A stretch of DNA of 33,737 nt from Acidimicrobiales bacterium. GTDB lineage: Bacteria > Actinomycetota > Acidimicrobiia > Acidimicrobiales > AC-9. The notes below the pieces were generated by a model. That model was not told the DNA's origin and did no database searches. It was given only the letters and a program-made list of their open reading frames with translations. Shown here in pieces: positions 22,499-31,248 of this stretch. Each line of letters begins with the position of its first letter. The stretch's first letter is position 1. The position numbers and the translations under genes are program-made. The stretch covers positions 1-33,737 of the forward strand of contig DASXCO010000034.1 in the NCBI GenBank assembly GCA_036491125.1, read 5' to 3'.

Positions 22499-22951
22499 AT
22501 GCGTATCACCAGATCCTCTGCGGATCCCGCAGCCGACGCGCTGGATCCCTTCCTCGCCCGACAGCGGGAGCTGCTGGCGCGAGCCCGCGTGAGCAGCGAG
22601 ACCCAGCGGGAGGAGGGTGAGGCGAGCCTGGCCACGCTCGCCGAGGGCATCGGGCCTGACGAGGTCCAGTTCGACGACGAGTCGGGCGAGGGTGACAGCA
22701 CGGGCGTGGCGAGAGACCGCGACCGCACGGTCGTCGAGCTGGCCCGGGCGACGATCGACGACGTCGACCGGGCCCTGGCCAGGATCGATGACGGCACGTA
22801 CGGCCGATGTGACCACTGTGGCGAGGCGATCGACCGGGCGCGACTCGAGGCGCTGCCGGCCGCCCACCTGTGCCTGGACTGCAAGGGCAACCCTCGCGGT
22901 GGCGGGCTCTCGGCCCTCATTCGTCACCGACCCCCGAACAGCCGGCGGTGA
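22499..22951 (+). CDS. TraR/DksA-family zinc-finger protein
   Basis: 150 aa. An N-terminal helical hairpin (FLARQRELLARARVSSETQREEG, then ELARATIDDVDRALARIDDGTYG) is followed by a four-cysteine zinc knuckle CDHCGEAI and CLDCKG. This is the DksA/TraR layout; DksA proteins reach into the RNA polymerase secondary channel and alter promoter use, and the DxxDxA tip can be variable. ATG 22499 with AAGGCGG upstream. It begins a tight run of five genes (gaps of 10 and 9 nt, then 4-nt overlaps) that ends with formate dehydrogenase, so it may tune that operon or simply share its message. Confidence 0.9.
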   Translation: MRITRSSADPAADALDPFLARQRELLARARVSSETQREEGEASLATLAEGIGPDEVQFDDESGEGDSTGVARDRDRTVVELARATIDDVDRALARIDDGTYGRCDHCGEAIDRARLEALPAAHLCLDCKGNPRGGGLSALIRHRPPNSRR

Positions 22952-22961
22952 CCGGCTCGCC

Positions 22962-23837
22962 GTGGGGGACATCCTCGTCGGCACGGCGTCGTGGACGGAT
23001 CGGTCCCTCATCAAGTCCGGTTGGTACCCACCGGGTGTGAGCTCGGCCGAGGCCAGGCTCGAGCATTACGCGTCCCGGTTTCCGCTCGTAGAGGTGGACT
23101 CGACCTACTACTTCCCACCGGCCTTCGATGTGGCCCGGCGGTGGACCGAGCGGACCCCCGATCACTTCGTGTTCAACGTCAAGGCCTTCTCGCTGTTCAC
23201 CCAGCATCCGACGGTGGCGGAGGCGATCCCGCGCGATCTTCCGCGGCCGGCCGACAAGAAGCGCCTCTACCCCAAGGATCTCGAGCCGGGCGTCGTCGAC
23301 GAGATGTGGGAGCGCTTCCGCTCGGCGCTGGACCCCCTCCACCAGGCGGGCAAGCTCGGCGCTCTGCTGTTCCAGTTCCCTCCCTGGTTCACATTGAAAA
23401 GCGCGAACAAGCGCTACGTCCTCGATTGCGTCCAGCGGGCGCGACCCCTTCGGATCTGCGTCGAGTTCCGCAACCAGAGCTGGCTGCACGAGGACAACCG
23501 AGCCGAGACGATCGATCTCCTCGAGGGCTACGACATCGCCTACGTGTGCGTCGACATGCCCCAAGGCTTCCGGAGCTCGGTCCCGCCGGTGGTGATGGCC
23601 ACCTCGGATCTCGGTGTCGTCCGCTTCCACGGCCACAACGACGCCGAGTGGGAGAGCGGCTCGGTGCAACGCCGCTTCGCCTACCGTTACACCGAGGCGG
23701 AGCTCGAGGACTGGGTTCCCCGGCTGCGGGAGCTCTCGGACCGGACGAGCACCACCCACGTGCTCATGAACAACTGTCATGACGACTGGGCTCAACGCAA
23801 TGGCGAGGAGCTGTCCCGCTTGCTCGAGGAGTCATAG
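22962..23837 (+). CDS. DUF72 (YecE-like) protein
   Basis: 291 aa from GTG 22962. The opening ILVGTASWTDRSLIKSGWYPPG, then YASRFPLVEVDSTYY and FVFNVKAFSLFT are the standard DUF72 TIM-barrel signatures, and GALLFQFPPWF, VEFRNQSW and VRFHGHN follow in the right order. The family has no established reaction. The gene starts 10 nt after the zinc-finger gene and ends 9 nt before the formate dehydrogenase alpha gene, in the same operon. Confidence 0.93.
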   Translation: MGDILVGTASWTDRSLIKSGWYPPGVSSAEARLEHYASRFPLVEVDSTYYFPPAFDVARRWTERTPDHFVFNVKAFSLFTQHPTVAEAIPRDLPRPADKKRLYPKDLEPGVVDEMWERFRSALDPLHQAGKLGALLFQFPPWFTLKSANKRYVLDCVQRARPLRICVEFRNQSWLHEDNRAETIDLLEGYDIAYVCVDMPQGFRSSVPPVVMATSDLGVVRFHGHNDAEWESGSVQRRFAYRYTEAELEDWVPRLRELSDRTSTTHVLMNNCHDDWAQRNGEELSRLLEES

Positions 23838-23846
23838 GTTGGCGAC

Positions 23847-26800
23847 GTGGTGCTGAGGTCGTGGCCGGTCGCCCGACAGGTGCTGGGCCGGGACCGGTTC
23901 GGTCGGGGTCCGGCGGCCCGATCTCCCCGCTCGGCCAACCTGGCGCCGCGGACCGCCGCCGCCCGGGATGTTGTGGGGTCGATCTGCCCCTATTGCGCGG
24001 TTGGCTGTGCCCAGCGCGTGTACGTCCGCGACGGCGTGGTCACCCAGATCGAGGGAGATCCGGACAGCCCTGTGTCGCGCGGCCGCCTGTGCCCGAAGGG
24101 CGCAGCGAGCAAGCAGCTCGTGAGCGGGCCGCTCCGTGAGCGCAAGGTCCGGTACCGCCGCCCGCACAGCAGGACGTGGGAGGACCTCGATCTCGACTCG
24201 GCGATGGACATGATCGCCGACCGGGTCATCGATACGCGCCGACGGTCATGGGAGTGGGAGGAGGGAGGCAGGCGCACGCGCCGCACCATGGCCATCGCCA
24301 GCCTTGGCGGGGCGACGCTCGACAACGAGGAGAACTACCTCATCAAGAAGCTCTACACGGCGCTCGGGGCGCTGCAGATAGAGAACCAGGCCCGCATATG
24401 ACACTCCGCCACGGTCCCCGGTCTGGGGACCTCGTTCGGCCGCGGTGGGGCGACCACCTTCCAACAGGATCTCCAGCACTCGGACTGCATCGTGATCGAG
24501 GGCTCGAACATGGCCGAGTGCCACCCGGTCGGGTTCCAGTGGGTGATGGAGGCCAAGTCGCGAGGGGCCACGATCATCAGCGTGGATCCGCGCTACACCC
24601 GTACCAGCGCGCTGGCCGATGTCTACGTGCCTCTGCGGCCCGGCAGCGACATCGCCTTCCTCGGCGGGCTCATCAACTACGTGCTGAGCGAGGGCAAGGA
24701 GCTGCGCGATTACGTGGCGGCCTACACGAACGCAGCCACCATCGTTGGCGAGGACTTCCTTGACACCGAGGACCTGGACGGTGTCTTCTCCGGCCTCGAA
24801 CCGGAGCGGCGCTCCTACGACTCGTCGAGCTGGCAGTACGACGGCGCGATGGTTCTCGCCTCGGCGGGCCAGCGTGAGCAGTGGCGGCTGGCGAGTGACC
24901 AGCCGGGGACCCATCAGCACGGCAGCCACGGGGCGGCGCTGCCGGGGGGCCGAGGTGAGCGGGACGACACGCTCACCCATCCCCGATGCGTCTTCCAGCT
25001 CCTCAAGCGCCACTACGGCCGCTATACGCCCGAGATGGTCGAGCAGGTGTGCGGGATTCCGCCCGCCCAGTTCTTCGAGGTGGCCCGGGCGATCACGGAC
25101 AACTCCACCCGCGACCGCACCACGGCCTTCGCGTACTCGGTCGGGTGGACCCAGCACACAGTGGGTGTGCAGTACATCCGGGCCGCATCGGTGCTCCAGC
25201 TGCTCCTCGGCAACATCGGGCGGCCGGGGGGCGGGATCCTCGCCTTGCGGGGCCACGCCAGCATCCAGGGTTCGACCGATATCCCCACGCTCTACGACCT
25301 GCTTCCCGGCTACATCCCCATGCCCCACGCCCACGACGAGCAGGCGCTCGATCAATTCGTCGAGGCCAACGCGGCCCGGACCGGGTACTGGGGGAACATG
25401 CGCGCCTACCTCGTCAGCCTGCTCAAGGCGTACTGGGGTGGAGCAGCCACCCCAGAGAACGACTTCTGTTTCGACTACCTGCCCCGCGTCACGGGCGACC
25501 ACAGCACCTATCAGACCGTGCAGTCCCAGATCGACGGCCGCGTCAAGGGCTACTTCCTCGTCGGCGAGAACCCGGCCGTCGGATCGGCCAACGGCAAGAT
25601 GCAACGGCTCGGCCTAGCCAACCTGGACTGGCTGGTCGTGCGCGACCTCACCATGATCGAGAGCGCCACGTGGTGGCTGGACGGCCCCGAGATCGAGACC
25701 GGCGAGCTGCGCTCCGAGGACATCGCCACCGAGGTCTTCTTCCTCCCGGCGGCTGCCCACACCGAGAAGGACGGAAGCTTCACCAACACCCAACGCATGC
25801 TGCAATGGCACCACCAGGCGGTGGAGCCGCCCGACGATGCCCGCAGCGACCTGTGGTTCTACTACCACCTCGGGCGGATCATCAGGGAGAAGCTGGCCGG
25901 CTCCACCGACGAGGCTGATCGTCCTCTTCTCGACCTGGCGTGGGACTATCCGACCGAGGGCCGGCTGGCCGAGCCCAGCGCTGAGGCCGTCCTGGCCGAG
26001 ATCAACGGGCGGGACGCCGGGGGCCGGCCGCTGTCTGCGTTCACCCAGCTAGCCGACGACGGGTCGACGGCGTGCGGCTGCTGGATCTACTGCGGCTGCT
26101 ACGCCGACGGCGTGAACCAGACGGCTCGGCGCAAGTCGGGCGCCGAGCAGTCGTGGGTGGCCCCCGAGTGGGGCTGGGCGTGGCCCGCAAACCGGCGGCT
26201 GCTCTACAACCGGGCCTCGGCCGATCCTGCCGGGCGCCCGTGGAGTGATCGCAAGGCGTACGTCTGGTGGGACGCGCAACAGGGTGAGTGGACCGGACAC
26301 GACGTCGCCGACTTCCCCAGGACGACGCCGCCCGACCACGAGCCGGAGCCCGGTGCGGTGGCCGAGCACGCGCTCGGCGGGCGCGACCCGTTTGTCATGC
26401 AAGCCGACGGCAAAGGCTGGCTCTACGCGCCGGCGGGCCTGACCGATGGTCCGTTTCCCACCCACTACGAGCCGCAGGAGTCACCATTCGACAATCCCCT
26501 GTACGGCCATCAGTGCAACCCGGTCCGCCAGGTCTTCGCCCGGCGGCACAACCGCTATCACCCGAGCGGCTCCAGCCCCGGCGCCGAGGTGTTCCCCTAC
26601 GCGGTGACGACCTACCGGCTGACGGAGCATCACACCGCCGGCGGGATGAGCAGGGCGCTGCCTTATCTGTCCGAGCTGCAGCCGGAGATGTTCTGCGAGG
26701 TCAGCCCCGAGCTCGCCGCCGAGCGCGGCCTCGAGCACATGGGCTGGGCAACGATCATCAGCGCCCGTACGGCGATCGAGGCCCGGGTCATGGTCACGGA

Positions 26801-27089
26801 TCGAGTGGCGTCCCTGAACGTCGGCGGCCGCCGGCTCCAGCAGGTGGGCTTGCCATACCACTGGGGTGGCAACGGGCTCAGCAAGGGGGACTCGGCCAAC
26901 GATCTGCTTCCGGTCGTCCTCGACTCCAACGTGCACATCCAGGAGGCCAAGGCGGCCACGTGTGACATCCGGGCCGGCCGGCGCCCGCGCGGGCCGGCAC
27001 TGCTGGAGCTGGTCGAGTCCTACCGGGACCGCGCCGGCATTGGGCCGGAGACCGGCATCGAGCCGGGCGCGAGTGGGGAGGAGCCGTGA
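23847..27089 (+). CDS. fdhA: Formate dehydrogenase alpha subunit with selenocysteine (UGA read through)
   Basis: Molybdenum or tungsten bis-MGD enzyme that oxidises formate to CO2. 1,080 residues counting selenocysteine 185 at the TGA 24399-24401; both sides of the TGA are in the same frame and continue FDH homology: QARI-U-HSATVPGLGTSFGRGG. The usual U-H pair is intact. The N-terminal [4Fe-4S] motif is CPYCAVGC plus LCPKGA (Cys47, 50, 54, 82). A hairpin resembling a SECIS lies just after the TGA. GTG 23847 is forced because an in-frame stop of the preceding gene lies 9 nt upstream; no twin-arginine signal peptide is present, so this subunit probably stays in the cytoplasm. Followed by the beta gene with a GTGA overlap. 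Confidence 0.93.
24399..24431 (+). promoter_or_regulatory. SECIS-like hairpin with selenocysteine UGA
   Basis: UGA occupies 24399-24401. GGUCCCC (24413-24419) and GGGGACC (24425-24431) form a perfect 7-bp stem with loop GGUCU (24420-24424). The loop begins 18 nt after the UGA, the loop sequence and spacing I recall for E. coli fdhF, and it codes for the same Gly-Leu. Unlike E. coli there is no bulged U in the stem. It is read as the SelB binding site, inferred from structure and position. Confidence 0.8.
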
Positions 27090-27895
27090 GCACGCTCGAC
27101 CCTGCCGCGGGCGCCGGTTACGACGACCCGCCGGCGCGAGTCGGTTTCTTCACCGACACGAGCGTGTGCATCGGGTGCAAGGCGTGCGAGGTCGCGTGCA
27201 AGGAGTGGAACGGCGTGCCGGCCAGGGGCCGGGAGCTCCTCGGCAGCTCCTACGACAACACCGGCGGTCTCGGGGCGGACACCTGGCGACACGTGGCGTT
27301 CATCGAGCAGCGCCGACCCGGCACCGGTGACCTCAGGTGGCTCATGTCGTCGGACGTGTGCAAGCACTGCACCCGCGCCGCGTGCCTCGACGTATGTCCC
27401 ACCGGCGCGCTGTTCCGCACCGAGCTCGGCACCGTGGTGGTCCAGGAAGATGTCTGCAACGGCTGCGGGTACTGCATCCCCGCCTGTCCCTACGGGGTGA
27501 TCGACCAGCGCCGGGATGACGGTCGGGCCTGGAAGTGCACACTCTGCTACGACCGGCTCCGCGACCACGCCGAACCGGCGTGCTCCCAGGCCTGCCCGAC
27601 CAACTCGATCCAGTTCGGACCGCTCGATGAGCTGCGAGCGCGGGCTGCCGGGCGCTTGGAACAGCTCCACGAGCTCGGGGTCGACGACGCCCGCCTCTAC
27701 GGCCACGATCCCGACGACGGAGTTGGCGGGGCGGGGGCGTTCTTCCTTCTGCTCGATCGGCCCGAGGTCTACGGCCTGCCGCCGGACCCGGTCGTGACCA
27801 CCCGCGACCTTCCGAAGATGTGGGCCGCAGCGGCCGCTGCGGCGCTGACGCTCGTGGGGAGTGCCGTGGCCGCCTTCGCCGGGGGGCGCCGGTGA
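27086..27895 (+). CDS. fdhB: Formate dehydrogenase beta subunit, four [4Fe-4S] ferredoxin-type
   Basis: 269-aa electron-transfer subunit between the catalytic and membrane subunits. Four cluster motifs are seen: CIGCKACEVACKEW, CKHCTRAACLDVCPTG, CNGCGYCIPACPYG and CTLCYDRL with ACSQACPT. A C-terminal hydrophobic helix (residues ~243-263, WAAAAAAALTLVGSAVAAFAG) would anchor it, like FdnH of FDH-N. It lacks any export signal. GTG start overlaps the alpha-subunit stop (GTGA, 27086-27089), and its own stop overlaps the next start in the same way. Confidence 0.94.
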   Translation: MSTLDPAAGAGYDDPPARVGFFTDTSVCIGCKACEVACKEWNGVPARGRELLGSSYDNTGGLGADTWRHVAFIEQRRPGTGDLRWLMSSDVCKHCTRAACLDVCPTGALFRTELGTVVVQEDVCNGCGYCIPACPYGVIDQRRDDGRAWKCTLCYDRLRDHAEPACSQACPTNSIQFGPLDELRARAAGRLEQLHELGVDDARLYGHDPDDGVGGAGAFFLLLDRPEVYGLPPDPVVTTRDLPKMWAAAAAAALTLVGSAVAAFAGGRR

Positions 27896-28827
27896 GGGAG
27901 CCCGAGCTCGTCCCCGATCTCGAACCGACCTCCTACTACGGGCGGCCCGTCATCAAGGCGCCCGTGTGGAAGTGGGCCGTACCGGCGTACTTCTTCGCGG
28001 GCGGTCTGGCCGGCGCCTCGTCGCTGCTGGCTGCCGGCGCCGGCGTCACCGGCAATCGGGTCCTGGCCGGACGGGCCCGGTTGACGGCGCTCGGCGCCAT
28101 CTCCGCCGGAGCGGCCCTGCTGATAGAGGACCTGGGCCGGCCCGAGCGCTTCCGGAACATGTTGCGGGTGGCCAAACCGACCTCCCCGATGAGCGTCGGC
28201 AGCTGGCTGCTGACCCTGTACGGACCCGCGGCGGGGCTGGCCGCGTTGGGGGAGGCCCTCGGCTTCCCGCGCCCCGTGCGTCGCCTCGCCGCATCGCTGG
28301 CTGCCCTCACCGGACCCGCCGTGGCCACCTACACGGCGGTGCTCATCGCGGACACCGCGGTTCCGGTCTGGCACGAGGCCCGGAGGGAGCTGCCCTTCGT
28401 CTTCGGAGGCGCCGCCGCGTCCGCGGCAGGCGGCGCCGCCATGGTGACGACGCCGCCGGCGCACGCCGGTCCGGCGCGGGTGTTCGCCCTGCTCGGAGCG
28501 GCCACGGAGCTGGGAGCGTTCCAGCTCGCCCGCCGGCGCCTGGGTGAGGTTGGCGAGGTCTACGGCGAGGGCCGCGCCGGGGCTTTGACACGGCTGGCCG
28601 TCGGGCTCACCGGGGCGGGCGCTGCCGTGTCGGGCCTGGGTGGGAGGCGGCGGCTGGCCGCCGCCTTGGGCGGAGCAATGCTGATCGGCGGCTCGCTGGC
28701 CAGCCGGTTCGCCGTGCTCGATGCCGGGGTCCAGTCGGCCCAGCAGCCCGCGTCCACCATCGGGCCTCAGCGGCGCGGGCTGGAGCAAAATGGTGCCCGC
28801 GCCGTCGCCGATCCCACGACTCGGTAG
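27892..28827 (+). CDS. NrfD-type membrane subunit of formate dehydrogenase
   Basis: 311 aa, about eight hydrophobic helices, of the NrfD/PsrC type that exchanges electrons with quinones. It opens REPELVPDLEPTSYYGRPVIKAPVWKW and YFFAGGLAGASSLLAAGA, then has IEDLGRPERFRNMLRVAKPTSPMSVGSW (shown by its ends), the hallmark D-L-x-R-P-x-R segment, and VLIADTAVPVWHEAR. No heme-ligand pattern as in FdnI cytochrome b is seen. GTG 27892 overlaps the beta stop. It completes an alpha-beta-NrfD formate dehydrogenase. The tail beyond residue ~285 is Arg/Gln-rich. Confidence 0.93.
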   Translation: MREPELVPDLEPTSYYGRPVIKAPVWKWAVPAYFFAGGLAGASSLLAAGAGVTGNRVLAGRARLTALGAISAGAALLIEDLGRPERFRNMLRVAKPTSPMSVGSWLLTLYGPAAGLAALGEALGFPRPVRRLAASLAALTGPAVATYTAVLIADTAVPVWHEARRELPFVFGGAAASAAGGAAMVTTPPAHAGPARVFALLGAATELGAFQLARRRLGEVGEVYGEGRAGALTRLAVGLTGAGAAVSGLGGRRRLAAALGGAMLIGGSLASRFAVLDAGVQSAQQPASTIGPQRRGLEQNGARAVADPTTR

Positions 28828-28844
28828 AGGCTGCGGTCAGCGCA

Positions 28845-29318
28845 TCACTGGTTGGCGGCCGCCGTGAGGACGTTGTGGGTGGCCTCGAGCTCTGCCGTGG
28901 CTTGGTCGAGCTCGCTGGTGGCTTGCGCGATCAGGCGCCCGTCGTCGTGGGTGGAGCCTGCGATGCAGTCGCTCGTGCCTCGGCCGAACAGGTCGAGGGC
29001 GGACCGCAGATGGGCGGCTGCGATGGCCTCGGGGATCGGAGGGAGGGCGAGGTACCCCTGAACGTCGTTCCAGACCGCCTGGCAGGAACCTACGAGGGCA
29101 GTCGTGTTGTAGGTGCTGGCGTCGTCGGCCACCGTGCTCGTGTCGTACGAGAGGGTGGAGAACAGGTCGGCGTGCTGTCGTCCCCACGAGGCGAGCGCCA
29201 CGGTCGCTGGCGCGATCGGCGCCGCGTTCCGCACCGTCGCCGTGGCGCAGGATGTCACCACGGCGCCCACGCCCACCAGCGCGAGCGCCGCGCCGCCGAT
29301 CCTCCCCCTCCTGCGCAT
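28845..29318 (-). CDS. Putative lipoprotein of unknown function
   Basis: 157 aa. A basic start (MRRRGRIGG) and hydrophobic stretch lead to lipobox VVTSC with Cys24. The mature part is helical, with cysteines in GSCQAVW and TSDCIAGS that may form a disulphide, and ends with a Glu/Gln-rich coil (TSELDQATAELEATHNVL). ATG 29318. Divergent from the response regulator gene; the shared 122-bp gap contains the 11-bp CTGAC array, so it may be controlled by that regulator. Convergent with the NrfD gene with only 17 bp between. Confidence 0.75.
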   Translation of the reverse strand: MRRRGRIGGAALALVGVGAVVTSCATATVRNAAPIAPATVALASWGRQHADLFSTLSYDTSTVADDASTYNTTALVGSCQAVWNDVQGYLALPPIPEAIAAAHLRSALDLFGRGTSDCIAGSTHDDGRLIAQATSELDQATAELEATHNVLTAAANQ

Positions 29319-29376
29319 TCCCCCCGGTCCTGTTCGCTCGAGCGATTCGGAACGGTCGTCAGACTACGGTTCACTT

Positions 29377-29420
29377 CTGACGATCATCTGACGAACTACT
29401 GACCTTTCCCTGACGGAGCC
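29377..29420 (+). promoter_or_regulatory. Four 11-bp CTGAC direct repeats (probable response-regulator binding array)
   Basis: CTGAC begins at 29377, 29388, 29399 and 29410, an exact period of 11 bp, with AT-richer spacers in the first three units. The first two read CTGACGATCAT and CTGACGAACTA. TCGTCAG at 29356-29362 is the inverted form. A period of 11 bp is what OmpR/PhoB-class regulators bind (compare CTGTCAT-type PhoB boxes of E. coli). The last unit ends where a -35 element would stand for the -10 at 29429. Confidence 0.75.
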
Positions 29421-29428
29421 CGGCGGTA

Positions 29429-29441
29429 CACAATGAGGGCG
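29429..29441 (+). promoter_or_regulatory. Probable leaderless promoter of the response regulator gene
   Basis: CACAAT (29429-29434) resembles a -10 hexamer and ends 6 nt before the GTG at 29441, so transcription would start at or next to the start codon. The CTGAC array takes the place of a -35 box. No Shine-Dalgarno stands at a proper distance, which fits a leaderless message. Confidence 0.5.
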
Positions 29442-30133
29442 TGGGGACCGCGGCCCGGACCGGCGAGCCAGCGAAGGTGCTGGTCGTGGAGGACGAGCCG
29501 ATCGTCCGGGACCTGCTGGTAACGGTCATGCGGACCGAAGGCTACGAGGTCGTGGCGGCCGCCGATTCCAGCGCCGCCCTCAGGCACGCCAAGTCGTTCC
29601 AGCCCCATCTGGCTCTCATCGACGTCCGCCTCGGCAACGGGCCCGACGGCTTCACCGTCGCCCGCCGTCTGCGGGAGGAGGCCCACGTGTCGCTGCTGTT
29701 CCTGACCAGTGCGGACGAGGCGGACGACATCCGGGCCGGGTTCGCCGCCGGTGCCGACCTCTACATCACCAAGCCGTTCTCCGTCGACTCCCTCCTCGTC
29801 CAGATCGAGGCGGTGCTGGCGCGGGCGGGCAAGTCACGCGAGGCGCACTGGGAGGTGGGCGACGTCGTCGTCGACGAGGCTGCCCGGGCCGTCACCCGGT
29901 CGGGGCAGCCCATGGACCTCACCCCGGTCGAGTTCGAACTGCTGTGCCACCTCGTTCGGCGCCCGGGACGGGTCGTCACCAAGACCCAGCTGCTGTCCGC
30001 GCTCTGGGGGTATCGGGACTACAACCCGAACGTCGTCGAGCGCCACATGAGCGCCCTGCGCCGCAAGCTCGAGGCCAACGGACCGCGGCTCATCCATACC
30101 GTGCACAGCGCCGGCTACGTCTTCCGTCCCTGA
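29441..30133 (+). CDS. OmpR/PhoB-family response regulator (orphan)
   Basis: 230 aa. The receiver domain (residues ~12-130) has the acidic pair in VVEDE, the phospho-acceptor Asp61 in LIDVRLG, Thr in LFLTSAD and Lys in YITKPF. A winged-helix DNA-binding domain follows: LTPVEFELLCHLVRRPGRVVTKTQLL, RHMSALRRKLE and IHTVHSAGYVF, all standard OmpR-family landmarks. No histidine kinase is adjacent, so its sensor is elsewhere. The CTGAC 11-bp array directly upstream suggests autoregulation. Its targets cannot be read; the box type and the pst genes make phosphate control a possibility, no more. Confidence 0.94.
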   Translation: MGTAARTGEPAKVLVVEDEPIVRDLLVTVMRTEGYEVVAAADSSAALRHAKSFQPHLALIDVRLGNGPDGFTVARRLREEAHVSLLFLTSADEADDIRAGFAAGADLYITKPFSVDSLLVQIEAVLARAGKSREAHWEVGDVVVDEAARAVTRSGQPMDLTPVEFELLCHLVRRPGRVVTKTQLLSALWGYRDYNPNVVERHMSALRRKLEANGPRLIHTVHSAGYVFRP

Positions 30134-30142
30134 CCGTCCCGT

Positions 30143-31153
30143 TCAGGCGGGTGTGCCGGCAGCACCGGCCATCTCGGCCAGAGTCGCGAGATACGGCTGC
30201 CGGGCGATCCCGTGCTCTGTCACGATCGCGGTGATCAGCTGGGCCGGGGTCACGTCGAAGGCGGGGTTCTCCACCGCGATCTCAGCCGGGGCGAGGGGCC
30301 TGCCGGCGAGCTCGGCCACCTCGCTCCTGTCCCGCTGCTCGACAGGGATGGCCGAGCCATCGGGACACGACGGGTCGATGGTCGAAAGCGGCGCAGCCAC
30401 GTAGAAAGGCAACCCGTGGTGGGCGGCGAGCACGGCGAGCGGGTAGGTGCCGACCTTGTTGGCCACGTCGCCGTTGGCGGCGACGCGGTCGGCGCCCACC
30501 ACGACGCAGTCGACCCGATCTGCCGCCATCAGCGATCCCGCGGCCGAGTCGGCCACCAGCGTGGCCGGCACGCCCAGGCGGCCGAGCTCCCACGCCGTGA
30601 GGCGGCTGCCCTGGAGCATCGGCCGGGTCTCGCCGACCCAGACCCGAGGGGCGCGACCGCCCTCGTGGGCGGCCCGGACGATCCCGAGGGCGGTGCCGTA
30701 CCCGGCACAGGCGAGCGAGCCGGCGTTGCAGTGGGTGAGCACGCGGGCGCCGTCGGGCAGGAGCGGGGCGCCCATGGCGCCCAGGGCGCGGTTGCGGGCC
30801 ACGTCCTCGACGGCGACCCGCCGGGCCTCGGTCAGTGGATCGTCGGCGGCCAGGGCCCGCTTGACTCCCCAGGCAAGGTTGGCCGCCGTGGGACGGGTGG
30901 CGACGATCCGCTGGGCTGCCGGCTCGAGCGGCTCACCCCGCACCTCGGCGAGGGCAACGCCCATGGCGCCGGCGACGCCGAGGGCGGGCGCACCCCGGAC
31001 GGCCATGGTCCTGATGGCGTCACAGAGCTCGTCGACCGTGCGGGCCTCGACGTAGGCGAGCTCGCCCGGAAGCCGCCGTTGGTCGATCATGCGCACGGCG
31101 TCGTCCCGCCACTCGATCGTGGGCGGGATCGGATCCGGCCCGGCCTCACCCAT
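30143..31153 (-). CDS. mtnA: S-methyl-5-thioribose-1-phosphate isomerase
   Basis: 336-aa methionine-salvage enzyme converting methylthioribose-1-phosphate to methylthioribulose-1-phosphate, of the eIF2B-related fold. Seen: MAVRGAPALGVAGAMG near residue 50-65, VLTHCNAGSLACAGYGTALG with the catalytic-type Cys, and VVGADRVAANGDVANKVGTYPLAVLA with the catalytic Asp. ATG at 31153 begins MGEAGPDPIPPTIEWRDDAV. The frame stays open upstream, which is a shadow of the divergent gene. It is alone here; other methionine-salvage genes are not in the window. An aliphatic variant such as ribose-1,5-bisphosphate isomerase is less likely given the CNAG and GADR motifs. Confidence 0.92.
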   Translation of the reverse strand: MGEAGPDPIPPTIEWRDDAVRMIDQRRLPGELAYVEARTVDELCDAIRTMAVRGAPALGVAGAMGVALAEVRGEPLEPAAQRIVATRPTAANLAWGVKRALAADDPLTEARRVAVEDVARNRALGAMGAPLLPDGARVLTHCNAGSLACAGYGTALGIVRAAHEGGRAPRVWVGETRPMLQGSRLTAWELGRLGVPATLVADSAAGSLMAADRVDCVVVGADRVAANGDVANKVGTYPLAVLAAHHGLPFYVAAPLSTIDPSCPDGSAIPVEQRDRSEVAELAGRPLAPAEIAVENPAFDVTPAQLITAIVTEHGIARQPYLATLAEMAGAAGTPA

Positions 31154-31234
31154 GTCATCACCGTATCGACAGATCTCGCCCGGGAGGCGGGCCCCGGTGA
31201 TTCCATCCCGCGATGCTCGCCGTCCGGTCACCCC

Positions 31235-31248
31235 TAGCATGCCGAGCA
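31235..31248 (+). promoter_or_regulatory. Putative leaderless promoter of the thioesterase gene
   Basis: TAGCAT (31235-31240) is a fair -10 element ending 7 nt before ATG 31248. It supports 31248 over the in-frame ATG at 31239. There is no Shine-Dalgarno before 31248. Confidence 0.4.

Noticed and set aside
24402-24492. Reading the formate dehydrogenase as two separate genes or a pseudogene
   Set aside because: Both sides are in one frame, and the homology runs through the TGA with the Sec-His pair and a SECIS-like hairpin.
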